A stretch of 64,000 nucleotides of DNA from Cannabis sativa (taxonomy: Eukaryota > Streptophyta > Magnoliopsida > Rosales > Cannabaceae). The notes under the pieces are model-generated. The model searched no databases. It saw only the letters and a list, made by a program, of their open reading frames with translations, and was not told where the DNA came from. A program made the position numbers and the translations under genes. The stretch lies in the NCBI RefSeq assembly GCF_029168945.1, contig NC_083608.1:14526136-14590135 (forward strand), in the 5' to 3' direction. This document shows positions 34,958 to 47,706 of the stretch, one piece after another (the stretch's first letter is position 1; each line of letters opens with the position of its first letter).

Positions 34958-35421
34958 TCTATTCTATATAAATTGTGGCTATATAACAGAATTCTTAGTT
35001 TATGAGAAATTATTGGGTGACTTTTTCTTTAAATAAAAAAAATAACAAATTATTAGATGTTGTCACGTAAAGAGTCAGCATCCATGTAGTTAGTTAAACC
35101 TAAGTATAATTAATCCACCTAAGTCTTGCAATTAATAATAAATTTGTTCATATTGTTTATTTTATTTATTAAAAATTATTTTCAAATTTTGATACTTTCA
35201 TTAATTGCGAAGATAAATTTAGGACAAATAATAATTTTTTTTAATTACTATTACAAAGTATAATAGTAATTTTTGTTTTTATTTAATTTACTTTTTTGCT
35301 TTCAAATTTCAATGATTATCACTATATTGAATATTATTAATTTTAAAATTATGATATTAAAAAAAAATTAAAAACTAAAATAAAATTAACATACGTGACT
35401 TGGCACGAAATATCTATCTAG
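34958..35421 (+). mobile_element. Small Helitron-like element
   Basis: It starts A|TCTATTCTATATAAATTGTGG, a typical plant Helitron 5' end. It may end at CTAG (35418-35421) before T, with a 4-bp-stem hairpin CGTG-ACTTGG-CACG ending about ten bases upstream. A second start of the same type begins at 35417 (TCTAGTATATTTATTCTATA) and repeats about 80 bases of the first. It codes for nothing. Confidence 0.5.
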
Positions 35422-36663
35422 TATATTTATTCTATATAAAATGTGGCTATATAACAGAATTTTTAGTTTATGAGAAATTATTGGGTAATTTTTTTTTAAA
35501 CCTAATTAATTTATTTATATTATTTTAAGCTATTCATTTAAATTATGAATTGAATTCTTCCAATTAAATAATTAACACTAATAAATAACATTAATAATAG
35601 CAGATATTAATATAAGCACCAAACACTATTTGAAAAATAAAATGATATAATATAATATAAAATAAAATGCCAAAAGAGAATTACTAATATTTCAATATAG
35701 CAGGCGGGTTTGAAAAGTATATATTTTATATGATATAATCACATTTAATGTATAAGATATTTACTGTAAGTTTAAAATTTAAGTAGCCTTTTTAAAAAAA
35801 TATTATATCTAAATATGTATTATTATATATTAGAAGATTATGTATAATATAAATCAGACACATTTAATCAATATGAAGGGGACGCTGTAAATTCTGGTCT
35901 AATATATAATAAAATAATACATAATTGTCTTTTAATTAGGATATATCTCACTTGTTTTGGTATATTTTAATTAACAGTGTTTGCCTTCTTAAATTTCTCT
36001 AAATAACTTGTATTTTCCTACTTGTGTCCAATCACGCCCAATGAGTTCTTCCTCATTGGTGCCAGCAAAAGTGTGTTTGATTTATAATCTTAATGTTGTT
36101 ACGAATGAATTAGTTTATTAGAGTGAATAATTATTGAATGTATAGGATTATATTGAATTGTTTAATTAAACTTTAAATTTTCTTACTTTATTAGTGCATT
36201 CCAATACAGTTGAGAAAATGTATAATGAATTAATGCATTCCAATAAATGTAGATTTATTTCTCAACTTCATTTATTTAAATTGCCATAAAACTAACAATA
36301 CTAGACTCATCGCGTAATATTATCTAAAAACAGTATATATATTATTAAAAAAAATAGTATATATATTTATAGAAAAAAAAATAAATAATTAAATATACTT
36401 CATATTTCATATTAAGCATTTAATTTTTGTAAATTATTATTATGTTTAACTTCTCAGATTTTATGTTAAGTTTAGTTTATTTTTTTTTAAATTATATTTA
36501 GTTTTCTTTTAAATAATATTATTTATATTTATTTTCAAAAAAAATAATATTATTTATTTAATTAAATTATATATAATATTGTGAATATTTATTATAACAA
36601 ACAAAAATTATAATATTATTTAATAATATTAAACATAAAACTAATTGTACGTGATTTTAATCT

Positions 36664-36683
<20 letters not shown>
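35422..36683. other. AT-rich intergenic DNA including a second partial Helitron-like start
   Basis: The first ~90 bases repeat the 5' end of the preceding Helitron-like element. The rest is A/T-rich with TA runs (about 36666-36688) and no recognised gene. Confidence 0.45.
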
Positions 36684-36693
<10 letters not shown>

Positions 36694-36695
<2 letters not shown>

Positions 36696-37556
36696 GTACT
36701 CCTTAAGTGAGGGCACTACTTTTGTTTTCACATGTGAGAGCATTTTTTAAGCCCTTCATTTTTATTCAAGTGATGGTAGTTACATTGACTAAGATAGATC
36801 ATCTCACATGGGAATATAATTGTTGATATTTTAATATATTTTATTTTTAAAAAAACGTGGGCATGCAGTTATTAAACTTATATAACTATATTGGTTATTT
36901 TTGGAGCTTTATTCTAGCACCCATTTTTTTTTTTATGCTTGATGAATTTCAAGCTTTCATTTGTGTAGAGGTCTATAGCCACTGTGTGATTTTTGGCTTT
37001 TTATTTCAATTAAACAAAATATTAAAACTATGTATGTTTATCAAAGTTACATATTAGTAATATACATCATAATAATCCACTTTCAAATATACAATACTAA
37101 AAATAAGAGTAATCAAATGAAGTCAAATATAATCTAGAGATAAATTTACTGAAAAAGAAAGTAGAATAAATAAATCAAATTTTGTCTCAATTTCATTTGG
37201 AAAAGGTAGAAATTTTCTTTGATTTTATTTTATTGTTATAACTAGATAAAGAATATGTAATTTTTTTATTTTTATTTATTTATTATTTATTATTATTATT
37301 ATTTTTGCAACAAAAAGAAATACAGAAATTAAACAATGAAAAAAAAAAGAAAAAAGAACGAAGTCTCATACTTTTCATGAGTATACTATAAAAGAAAAAC
37401 TAAAAAAATCACAATATAATTTTTTTTAAGAAAAAAATGTGTACCAAACACTATCTAACTTAATACCATACAACTATCACATTCAACCAATGAAAAGTTT
37501 AAAAAAATGCTCTTACATATGAGAGCAAAAGTAATGCTCTCACCTAAGAATTTTCC
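36694..37556. mobile_element. MULE-type MITE with ~60-80 bp TIRs and 10-bp target match
   Basis: The left end (GGGTACTCCTTAAGTGAGGG, then CACTACTTTTG) and the right end (CAAAAGTAATGCTCTCACCT, then AAGAATTTTCC) are inverted repeats extending to a GAGCATTTTTTAA block. Both flanks read TATATTTATA (36684-36693 and 37557-37566); AT-richness weakens this a little. The interior is AT-rich without a real gene. Confidence 0.75.
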
Positions 37557-37566
37557 TATATTTATA

Positions 37567-38112
37567 TATTAAAAGTGTTTATCTAATTATATTTCTTGGT
37601 TTAACAGATTTTATTTCTTTCTTTTAAATTTAACATTAAACAATAACTTTCAAAAAATTTAAAATAATAAATAAATAAAAATACTGGCCAAGTGGTTGAA
37701 CTAAACTCATATTTTTCTAAATAATCAGGTAAAATATTTTTTTTTGGCTGAGGTTACCAGAATGTTTTTGTTTTCCTTAATTTTTTAAAAATGTACACAA
37801 TATTTTTTTTTTTTTTGTATATTTTTAACAGTTTGTAGATATTATGAAAAAAAAATACTGTCATGTAAAGCTGCCCAAATAATATACTTTACTGCACAAA
37901 TATAGTTTTAAATAAATCAAATAAATGTACTTAATTATCATAAGTAAATTTTATTTATTAAATTAATTATTTACACTATATCTTACCATCTTACATGAAA
38001 AATAATAATTTTGTCGACACTATCATATACAAATTATCCAAAAAAAAAAATGAATAATTCAATTATATGCAGATCCAGATAGAATGAAAAGTGCAAAATA
38101 CAAATATTACAC
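37567..38112. other. AT-rich intergenic DNA
   Basis: There are homopolymer runs and no recognised gene or repeat end. Base composition changes sharply shortly after 38113. Confidence 0.4.
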
Positions 38113-39937
38113 TGTTGTCTCGCAAAAGAAAATTGAAACTTGTTGACCGAGGTTTTCGGCAACTAATAGAATATTATAAAGTTAGAGGAAATTTGTAAGA
38201 AAATTATAGAAGGATTTTTACGTGGTTGAGGCGTTAATGAGCCTTAGTCCACGAGTCTTTATTATTTATGGATGTCTTTAATACAGAGAATGTATTTGGG
38301 GAGTGTTTCACTCTTATAAATACAGAGAATGTTCTTGGTGAGTATTTACTCTACTTGCTCATATGCAGCCCAAGATTCTCGATCCCATTTAATGAGCTTT
38401 GAGGGGGTATTTATAGTGTTTTTGGTGGGGTGATCCCCAGAATTATCCTTACAAGTGTATCTGTAAGTATCCATAAAGTTGGGCATTCCCAATGAATATA
38501 CCATGGGTAATGCATGGTCAAATCCCTAGGTGCTGTAGGGTTTTTATGTGGAATGTCCTTATTGTCTTTTGACTGATGTGACTCTTCACAGTGTAGCGTC
38601 ACTTAGACTTAAATGATCATTACTTTGTAGGCTTTGGTTGGAGGTTGTTCCGTCAGACTTTATTGCGTGTAGCAGTCCCAACACGCTTCCTCCCTTGCGG
38701 CATTAAATGCGACTTGATTGCTCAGGAGAAACCTGACACGTCACGGAGACGCCTTAACGTTACTTCGAGCTTCCGGGAGCATATGGGGTTCCATATGCCT
38801 TCTCCGGGAGCTATGTCCTGGAAGCTACCTTTCAGCATAAAGACTTAGCAAATATTTTGGATTGTACATTGCTTGATCCGCGTGTCCTTATTCGGTTGGT
38901 CCACGTATATTGGGAAAAATCAGGGGCAACATTTACCCCCCAAGCCTTGCTTATTTGAAAAAATAAGACAAGGCTTGCTCAAGTGCTTCGGTTGACTCCT
39001 CGGTTTCCTGACACGAGCTTTGAGCGCGTGAGGGTGTATTTAATGATGGCCTTTAATGCAGCGATTCACTTTTTGCAGAGGTCGATTCGTTTCGTGCCCA
39101 TTGCTTGATACGGCGCATTAATGGTGTCAGACGGATACTCAAACGTTTCCACCGCCTTAATCGCAAATCAATCTTGTTCGTTGATTTCTGAGAATTCGAA
39201 TCGTGCGCTTCCCCCACCGTTCAATTGGTAGGTGATGACGCCTATTCCGCATGCAGCTTTGCCTATAAAAGCCACCATCTTTCCTTCATTTCGGTTACTT
39301 CCCATTTCTTGCAACTTTGCTCAAATTTCCCAGAGAGAAAAATTCTCAGACCCAGAAAAACACCTTTATGTACTTTGCAGTTTTCTCCAGTTCTCCTTCG
39401 TTTGTTACTGTTAGTCCTTCTTGTCTTCATTCGACTCACAGCAGGACCCCCAGTCTCAAGACTTCATTGTAAGTTCTTTGCACCCTTTGCTTCATTATTA
39501 AATGGCATGCTGTTACTTATCTGTTTGTTCTTTTCTGGGTTTGCATTCGAAGTTTCTGGGAATGCAAGTGTTTAAATCGTTCATATAATCGGTTTGAGTT
39601 TACTGCTCTAGTGATAGGATTACTGTTATCACACATTTGTTGTTATTTTTTGTAGAAGACCATACGTTCGTCGTATAGTGGTCGCTTAGGGCATAGGATA
39701 GACGGTTTTCTTTCCATTTTCTGCCTTTTCTTTTTCTTTAGTGCGCACTGCCGTCTTCTGTGAATTTATTGCACCCGACTTTTGTCCAGGGAATCCTCCT
39801 AGGGTTTCCTGTATGACAGGTGTTTGGAGGGGGCCTCTTTCCAGCGGTTAGGGGACCCCCATTCCCTTTTTCTTGGTTTAGGGTTTGGTATGGGGCCTAG
39901 CTTCTTGGAATCTTAACTCTTTTTACGGAATCGAAAC
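38113..39937 (+). promoter_or_regulatory. LTR-like upstream region of the GC-rich gypsy-type element
   Basis: The stretch begins near TGTTGTCTCGCAAAAG and becomes increasingly GC-rich. A good core promoter, CCTATAAAAGCCACC (about 39260-39274), is followed by a pyrimidine-rich leader with TTTCCCAGAGAG. The phrase GGGGCAACATTTACCCCCCA lies at about 38921-38940. No ORF here is convincing. LTR status is inferred; the second copy is missing because the element is cut near 42906. Confidence 0.5.
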
Positions 39938-42906
39938 ATGTACGCTTCGGCTCAAAATCATCTAAGAAGAGCGGTAAGCGCACAGCTACCCTCGAGGAGG
40001 TCTCCCTGGGTCCTGTTGCCCAGGAGGGGTACAAGTCTCGGGCGACTGGAAGGGAGGCGGCTGAGCTTCACTCCACTCTAACTTGTCCCCATCAGTTGGA
40101 GAACATCGTGGAGGTAGCTGGAATCAAGCCTTCCACATCAGGGACCTACCATCGGCCACCTCGCGACGCGGAGACGCCCAATCACAATTACGGCGGCTTT
40201 GGGGCCTGGAGCCAGACGCATTTGATGGCTAGGGCCATGCTTCCTCTTCAAGATTATTTTGTTAATTTCTTAGTTTTTGTTGGCCTTGCGCCATACCAAC
40301 TCATTCCCCAAGCATACCGCCTGCTGTCAGGCTTATTTATTTTTTATTCCGCCCGGGGATGGGGCTCTCCCCGCCCGGCGGAAATATTGTATTTTTATGA
40401 ACTAGTTTCCGTTCCCAAAAAGGGGGACAAACTTAAGGACGGTTTTTACGGGTTCCGGGCCCATCCTGCTAATGAAGGGGTGGTCCCGTATAATAGGCAA
40501 ACTCACATTAAGGAGTATCGCCATCGTTTTTTCTTCTCCTCCGGGTTCCGGGCAGTGGACAATCCGGAGCTCCTCACTGAGTGGGTCAGGATTCCTCCTT
40601 ACGAACGGACTGCACCTACTTAGGTCTTTCTTCGGAGAGCCCAGGCCTTTGCCTCTTACGACCGGGCTGATCTTGACGTCGCGGGCACAGTTACTACGGA
40701 GAAGCTTGCGGGAAGGCAAAACTCATCCTTCCGCACCAATCTGTGGAGGACTCTAACCTTTCCCGGGTTATCTGTCCCAACGTGAGGGCGCCGGTTGCGG
40801 AGAAAACCTTCCGGGATGAGATCATCACCACTGCCGAGAAGAAGTACCAGGAGTATCTCTACCGGAAGGCTCAGGAAAAGGTATACTCTAAGGCCCAGGT
40901 GGCTTCCGGGAGGTCACTTCGCGTGGGGAGCCCGGTTGAGAGGAGGAGCCAGGCGATCGCCGGGAAGTCCCTTCACATTGGGGACTCAGCGGAGAGAAGG
41001 GCTCCCAGGCCACAGCCTTTGGCTCAGGAACCGAACACTAGGGCTCTTGGTGCCAGTACTTTCGGCTCCGGTGGTAAGTCTCCTTTAGCAGTTCATTATG
41101 TCCCTTCTGTTGGCGAGTATGCCAGTCTTAGGCCCGTAGGGTTCGACGAGCGTCTTTATAGGTTTAGGATGCCGTCGACCCGGTGGGGAGACCATTTGAA
41201 GGAGTTTTATTTTTCCAACTTACGATATTTCCTAGGTCGATCCCGGATGGGTTCCAGTCCTCGGGCCGTTCCTTTAGGCCCTTCAGCTTATATTACATCC
41301 AGCTGGTTCCGGCCTTCAGACAGCTATCTCGGAGATGATGCTGCCAGCATCAAAATTCGAAACTTTGCTAGGGCCAAATTAGAGAGTCAGGGTAGGACTA
41401 GCTTGCTTGTCATATCTTGTGTTGGTGGTTTCCCACGGGTGTTCTAACACTTGCTTTCTTTTGTTGTAGCAGGTGCTCCTATGGACGCCATTTTGGCCGA
41501 ACTTGTCGGGGTTCACACTCCTGAGGCTCCTCCCTTTACTTCTTCCCCGATGGCCCCCCCTCTAAAGATTTCTTCCAGTGCTCCTCCAGACACTATTGAC
41601 TTAGTGGATGACGAGGAGGTCTTTGCGGGAGAAGGTCAAGAAAAGCAATGGGGCTTTTCTGAGGAAGTTGAAGAAAGTGCAGGAGGGCTCCGGGCTCTTC
41701 CTGAGGAAGCTGAAGAAGGTGAAGAAGAGCAAGAAATTGCTCTGATTCGCAAACGTAAAGGCAAAATGATTGCCCAGGAGGAGCCCAAGCGGCCTCGAAG
41801 AGCTGATACTGCGGCCCACGGTCTCGATGGTGGGGTCTCTCCCATGGAAGAACATACTGCCCCTCCCAATATTGTGCTGACTCCAGTTCCTGGAGATGAG
41901 GCGAGACAGGAGCTCCGGATAGCTAAACACAACTACGCCATGGACGAATACTCCCGAGGGTATGCTGAGGTGGAAGCCCTTAGGAGGGTCTTGCGGGTTG
42001 AGATGCAAAACACCATCAACAACCCGGAATACCAGAATCCGTGGGACCTAAATTTGGACCCCCTGTCGGACTGGTTCGGTCGCTTCCTTGGGCCCACCTT
42101 AGCTCCCTTTGCTGCGGAGATGACTGGCGAGTTTGCGTCTCAGCTTACCCGGTGTGCACCTAAGTGGTTCCCTGCTTGTGCATCCTTGAACTCCATCTAC
42201 CAAGTCCAGGATCTCAGCCACTCCCTCACTGTGGTAAGTGTTTTGTAGTTTGCTTTTCCCCTTATTGTTTTCTTTTTTGGAGATTCTTTCTTATACTTGC
42301 ATTATTTTTTAGCTTGTTGCTGAGGCCGGCCGTCTCTCCAAGAACATAATCAACCATGGCTTCGTCCTGTCTGATTTTGGGGACATGGACGAAGTCAGGA
42401 AGATTCTTCAGGATCTTACTGCTGAGAGGCGGCTTTACCAAGAGGCTGCTGAGCGCCGGGAGGCCGCTGCCAAAGCTAATGAAGAAGAGGCTAAGCGGAG
42501 GGAAGCCCAGGCGGAGGCAATGATCCGGGAGGAGGCCCTGCGGAGAGACAGGCTAGAGTCCAGGCACCAGAAGGAGCTGAGGGCGGAAGGCGAGGCCACT
42601 GCAAAGGCCAGGCGGGAGCTTCGGGAGGCCAGGGAAGCCTTGGATGAGATGGCTGCCAAGGTGAGGTCCTTAGAGGAAACTCACCAAGAAAACTTAGAAT
42701 CTAGGGCCAGTCTGGCCGTGGAGCTGAAGGAGCTCAGGGACTTCAAGGAACAAGCCTTAAAGAAGGCAAAAAGAGCTGAGCTTCTTTCTCCCATTTCCTG
42801 CAGCCGGTGCACCAAGCGTTTTGACGATGGCGTCTTCATGGCTTGGTCTACCAACGACCAGAACATCGAGCTTACCTTCTACCCCAAACATGCAAACCAG
42901 GGTTAG
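39938..42906 (+). pseudogene. Putative gypsy-type transposon protein (Transposase_28-like) with coiled-coil tail, broken
   Basis: G+C is far above the rest of the window. From a start near 39938 (with a probable early frame slip) the product includes a domain of the plant 'putative gypsy type transposon' family: FVNFLVFVGLAPYQLIPQAY, then KDGFYGFRA and YRHRFFFSSGF (about 40250-40550). A stop follows at 40621. The next open part (40743-41390) has two similar ~20-residue units (SGRSLRVGSPVERRS and AGKSLHIGDSAERRA). GT-AG introns are likely at about 41391-41470 and 42235-42312. The last exon (from about 42313) is a long Glu/Lys/Arg/Ala coiled coil. Function is unknown; such proteins occur in large non-autonomous retroelements. 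Confidence 0.65.
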
Positions 42907-43079
42907 CAGTTCTAGCTTTTCTTAAGATTTCGATTAAGTCATCCATGAATCTAGTAATGATTTACATTAAGTATACAACCATTGCATCATTCTGAAATTT
43001 TATTTCCATAGAAGGATTTAGGCAACGACTAGTAACTAATCATCAATATGCAACTCGAATTTCTGGGGAGGTAAGTTTG

Positions 43080-43390
43080 GATATAATTCAAAATCAAATT
43101 AATGATCTTTGAACTGCATATCTACTAACTTTTTCTCCACCCCTATCAGTTCGCAAGATCTTTAACCACTTACCATTGCTAGAAATTCATGAAATTTTTC
43201 AAACATTTCAAATTTCTTTTATATAAGGTAAAATCTAGAGTGATCGTTTTAAGAATACAACGAAAACTCATATCCACCCCTGAATGTTCATCCATCTGCG
43301 AATGAGATGAACTTACTTTCAGTGGATATAGGCATATTAACTCTTTGCAGAAAATGATCTTGTCAAAACCACTATGAACAAGATACAAAT
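43080..43390 (-). pseudogene. Decayed copia pre-integrase/integrase remnant
   Basis: The minus strand keeps WHLYLVHSGFDKIIF, matching the GAG-pre-integrase LWHxRLGHxxxxRI block, and further down LKILRTDRGGE, the second catalytic Asp region of copia integrases. Stops and frame changes separate them. The reverse transcriptase, which should follow at lower coordinates, is absent because the element is truncated. Confidence 0.65.
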
Positions 43391-46300
43391 GCCATAGATT
43401 TATAAAATATATGGTTGTATCTTTTGATGACTTAAGTTTAGTTACATCAAAGAGTTCTTAGAATAGTGCAAGTAGATTCTGGTCACAGAATACTAAACTC
43501 ATACAGTTTAAATCCATTGAAAGAAAATGGTTATGAAACACTTGTGAAAGTGTAACTGTATAATTAGTAATTCTTTCTTGGACCACCACTACTAATCTAA
43601 CTCTATGATTTGCCTATACAAGTAGGAGATTTCTAAGATTGAGGATTTTTATTATTTTGGGATAGAATTTCGAGAATATAATCATATGCGTCATTTAATT
43701 TCTTAAGAGAAAATATTGAATGACTTTAAATGATTTATAGACCATTCATCCAATGATATGTTATTAAGCTGATTCGCAATGAATAAGTTAAGAGAAATTA
43801 AGATAATTTCGTTTTAAATAAGAATCCAACGATGCTCCGATTAGCGAGAGTCAAAGTAATCTAATTTATACAATCTTCTTGTTTCATATTGTAAAATACT
43901 AGTCTAAGGTGTCATCAATTGATGAACAGCTAGATGTTTCATATACAATATTTATCTTTCGAGATCTAACACTATTATGTTAGTCTAATGGTGAAAATCC
44001 ATTAGGGATTTATCTCATTAGAAAAACAAACCAAGTTAGACCAACAATGAAGATTCGAAATTAAACTACAATTTAATAACAGAAAATAACATGGTTCAAT
44101 ACAAATTCATACACAATTCAGAAATTATTAAAGCATATAGCAAGTAGGAATGACAAGTGAAAATACTAAAACATACAATCCTAAATAATTTCCAAGGTTT
44201 TCAACAAACTGATATCAGTGTCCCGTTTAGGCGAGAGTCAAAGCTACCATCCATTGAATAGAGTTGTCAGCTCATCTAAAATGAACAACATTCTAGCAAC
44301 CTTTTATTCGATCAAGATTGGAATCCGCGTTGTCCCGTTTAGGCGAGAGTCAAGGCTATTCTATCTTATGAGCTTCCAACATTGTTTCATATTCTTGCAA
44401 GTCTTATACAGTCGCCACCATTAGGGTGATCAATACTATATAAAAAACTTACAAGATTACTTATCTTTCGAGATTAAACGGTGCTAACTTGCTAATGAAC
44501 GTTCCTCCATTAGGGAGGATTACTCACTAAAACAATAGCTATGTAAAACCAACAATGGATATCGAATATCCTAATAATAATAAAGCTCATTATTTAATAA
44601 AGGTTGTATTTTCTTCTAATATTTATTTTAATCAATTTATTTTAAATATATATTTATTTAATTAAAATTTCCAATTTAGAATTAAAAATTCTAAATATAA
44701 ATTTTAATGTAATATTTATAAATTATACTTAGATGGATATAAAAATAACGTGAATTATTTCCATCTTAGTAATAATTTCCATAAATATTTAGAAAATTAT
44801 TCAATTTAAGTTGTTTCAAAACTAATTTAAATTAATTTACAACTCAAATTTAATTTTCTATAAATATATATTGCATTTCAAAAAAAAAAAAAGAAGTGTA
44901 TAAGAATACTACTTTCAAAAATGCTTTAAAATAAAATAAAAATAAATCCTGGAAAATTACTCTAATTTTATGTTGGCCCAAAATTAATAAAAATTAATTT
45001 TCAACAAAAAATATAATTTTCCTATTTAATTAAATATCTAAGAAAAATTTCAAATATTTAAGTATCATGATTAAAAATCAACTTAAATATTAATTTTCTA
45101 TTTAATTAAATGCACTAGAAAATACTTCAAGCAAAACAGATAATATCTATCTAGACTTTCATGGACTAATTAATTCAATTTCTAATTATAATATATTTTA
45201 GTTCATTTATTTTAATTAATCATTAAATAAAAAATCATTGATTTAAGTTGGTCCAAAATTAAATAAATAATTTTCAACTTTAATCTATTTTTCAAATAAA
45301 ATTCGAAATTTCTGCATTAAAGAAATGCAATTTCGAAATTTTGGGAAATGATTAATAAAATAAAATAAAATATATTTTGAAAATTATTCAAACTTAAGTT
45401 ATTCTGAATTAAGATTCCAAACTTAAAATAATTTCCAATTTTAATGTTATAACATGAAAATAACAATATTTAAGTATCATGATGAAAATCAACTTAGATA
45501 TTGAAATTTCAATTTAATTAAATGTATTAAATTCAAGAAATAAATAATTAAGTATAAAGGAAACTTAATTATTAATTCTAGTTTAATACTAGGAAAATAT
45601 ACTAAACTTAGATTGTACCAAAATTAATTAAGAAACAATTAATTTCACAATCAATGATATTTTCCTATTTAATATTAGAAATAATAATTAGTAATAGAAA
45701 TAACTATCTAGAATATATCATTAACTAAGTGTTTTTCTAAAATTAACTTCAAAATATTAAATGAAAAATAAATTTCATATACTTTAAAAGTTAATTATGT
45801 TGCTAATTCAATTTTAATTAGGTTAGACTAATATAATTAACCCAATACAATTATTTAAATAAGGCAAATGGGCCTTCACAATTGGGGTAGTTCATGTGAG
45901 GGGGAGCTGGGTTCAGTATGTCGTACCCACTTCTATTGGCCCCCAACTCTCACACAAGGCCCAAAAGAGAGGAATTTAACCTTTAAATAAATAATTGTTA
46001 GTCATTGAATAAGCTCAAATCTAATTGGACCTAAATAAATTTACTTATGTCAAAATTTATTTTAGCAACCTAGTCCATTTACTTAGTAAAAACTTAAATG
46101 GGCTTCCTATATGCATCTAAGCCCAAAAGCAAACATATAGGCTCACACAGGTCAAATGATTTGGATGGGCCCTATCATGTTACTAGGTTTACACAGATGA
46201 AAGAAGTACAAAATTTACCTGTTACAAATTATTTATAAGATCTATCGTCAATTGGACTATGATTAAAATCAGATCATTGGATATGTCAACAAGTTAATCA

Positions 46301-47244
46301 TAGCAATTTAGATCAGATAAATAATAGGTTTGTAAAATTTTTTTTGAATAAACAATATTAATAAACAAACATTGTCCATGTAATAGATGTAAAAATAAGA
46401 TATTAATATAATTAAATTATTATTCTTAAACTAACCAAATAAAGGAAACTAATTTTAAAGTATCTAGGTTTATTTGAATCAAATTAAATTAAATATCTAA
46501 TAAGATCAATGATTTGAAAGGAAAGAATCTCCAATATCACTTTCAGATCTTATAATTTAATAAAATAAACCAATTTTAAAATAGATTTGGTTAGATAATT
46601 ATTATTTTAGGAATAAAAGAATAAATGAATAATAATTACCGTAATTATATGTCAAAATATCTCAAATTAAGCAATATTCAAATTTCTACAAAAATATCTA
46701 TGTTATTTAAATATTCAAGATATGATTTATAAATTTCCAATAAGAAAAAAAAATGATATATATAGAAAAAAATATCATTTTTATACTTATAATTTATAAA
46801 TAATTAAATATTTAACAAAATAACAAATTTTGAATTTGAAAATATTGTGGTAAGTATATCTATAAAAATATCTATGTTAATTTCAAATTTATTAATTATT
46901 TAATTTGTCATATAAGATAATTTTAATATAATATTTTAAATAAAAAGACAAAGTTATCTTTAAATTTAAAATATATTAAATATCAAAATATCTAACCTTA
47001 TAATTAAATAACAAATAAATATTAAAGAAGTTAACAAATTTTTAAATCTGACCATAATAAGAAATATTTAAAATTGGAAATATTCCAAAAAGGAAAATAT
47101 TTAAAATTGGAAAAATTCCAAATTGAAAATATTTCAATTTAGAAATATTTAAAAAAAAAGGAAAAATGAATTTTGGGAAATAATCCCATGAAAAAATTGG
47201 ATTTTTGGGGAAAAACTCCAAAAATCACAACTTTTGGGAAACTG

Positions 47245-47410
47245 CCCAGGAATGGGCGTGCAACAGGCTGCACGCAGCCTTCATGCACGCGCGGATCAAA
47301 GGGATGCAGCCCCATCTGCCGAGAAACCTCGGGGGGCTGCAGGGTTCCTTGGGCGAGACTCGTGGGCGCTGGCAGGGTGCACTCGGACGTGTCACGCGAG
47401 CGCGATTGAG
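47245..47410. other. GC-rich island in the copia internal leader
   Basis: About 165 bases with CpG-rich strings (for example GCACGCGCGGATCAAAGGG) stand out in AT-rich DNA and leave several frames open on both strands. No protein family is recognised. Confidence 0.7.
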
Positions 47411-47691
47411 CACCCATGCATACCCGAAATCTCGATTTTCCAAAATTCATAACTTTTTCAATTTTTATCGGAATCAAGTTCCGTAAAAACCGAAATTACT
47501 TAATTTTTCACAAGGAATCCAAATAAAATATTTTGAAAAATCGAAAAAAAATATTTTTCATGGAAAAAGGTACTGTACAACATCAACATTCGTCAAACAA
47601 CACATAAACTAACATGAAACCATCCAAATCAACACAAAAACATATAAATAATCGTTTTAATTCATATTACATGAAAGTAAATCATTACCGT

Positions 47692-47704
47692 GGCTCTGGT
47701 GCCA
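47692..47704 (-). other. Primer-binding site of the minus-strand copia element
   Basis: On the minus strand TGGCACCAGAGCC begins two bases after the LTR end, a variant of the initiator-Met tRNA site TGGTATCAGAGC common in plant copia elements. Confidence 0.8.
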
Positions 47705-47706
47705 GT

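Noticed and set aside
38113..39500. A definite LTR call for the GC-rich element's upstream part
   Set aside because: No second LTR, PBS or target duplication could be found, so it is only called LTR-like.
40402..41088. Several overlapping long frames on both strands in the GC-rich region
   Set aside because: High G+C leaves non-coding frames open; only the plus-strand frame with the family domain and the coiled coil is supported.
47139..47486. Five overlapping ORFs on both strands
   Set aside because: All arise from one GC-rich island in a retrotransposon leader; none shows a known domain.
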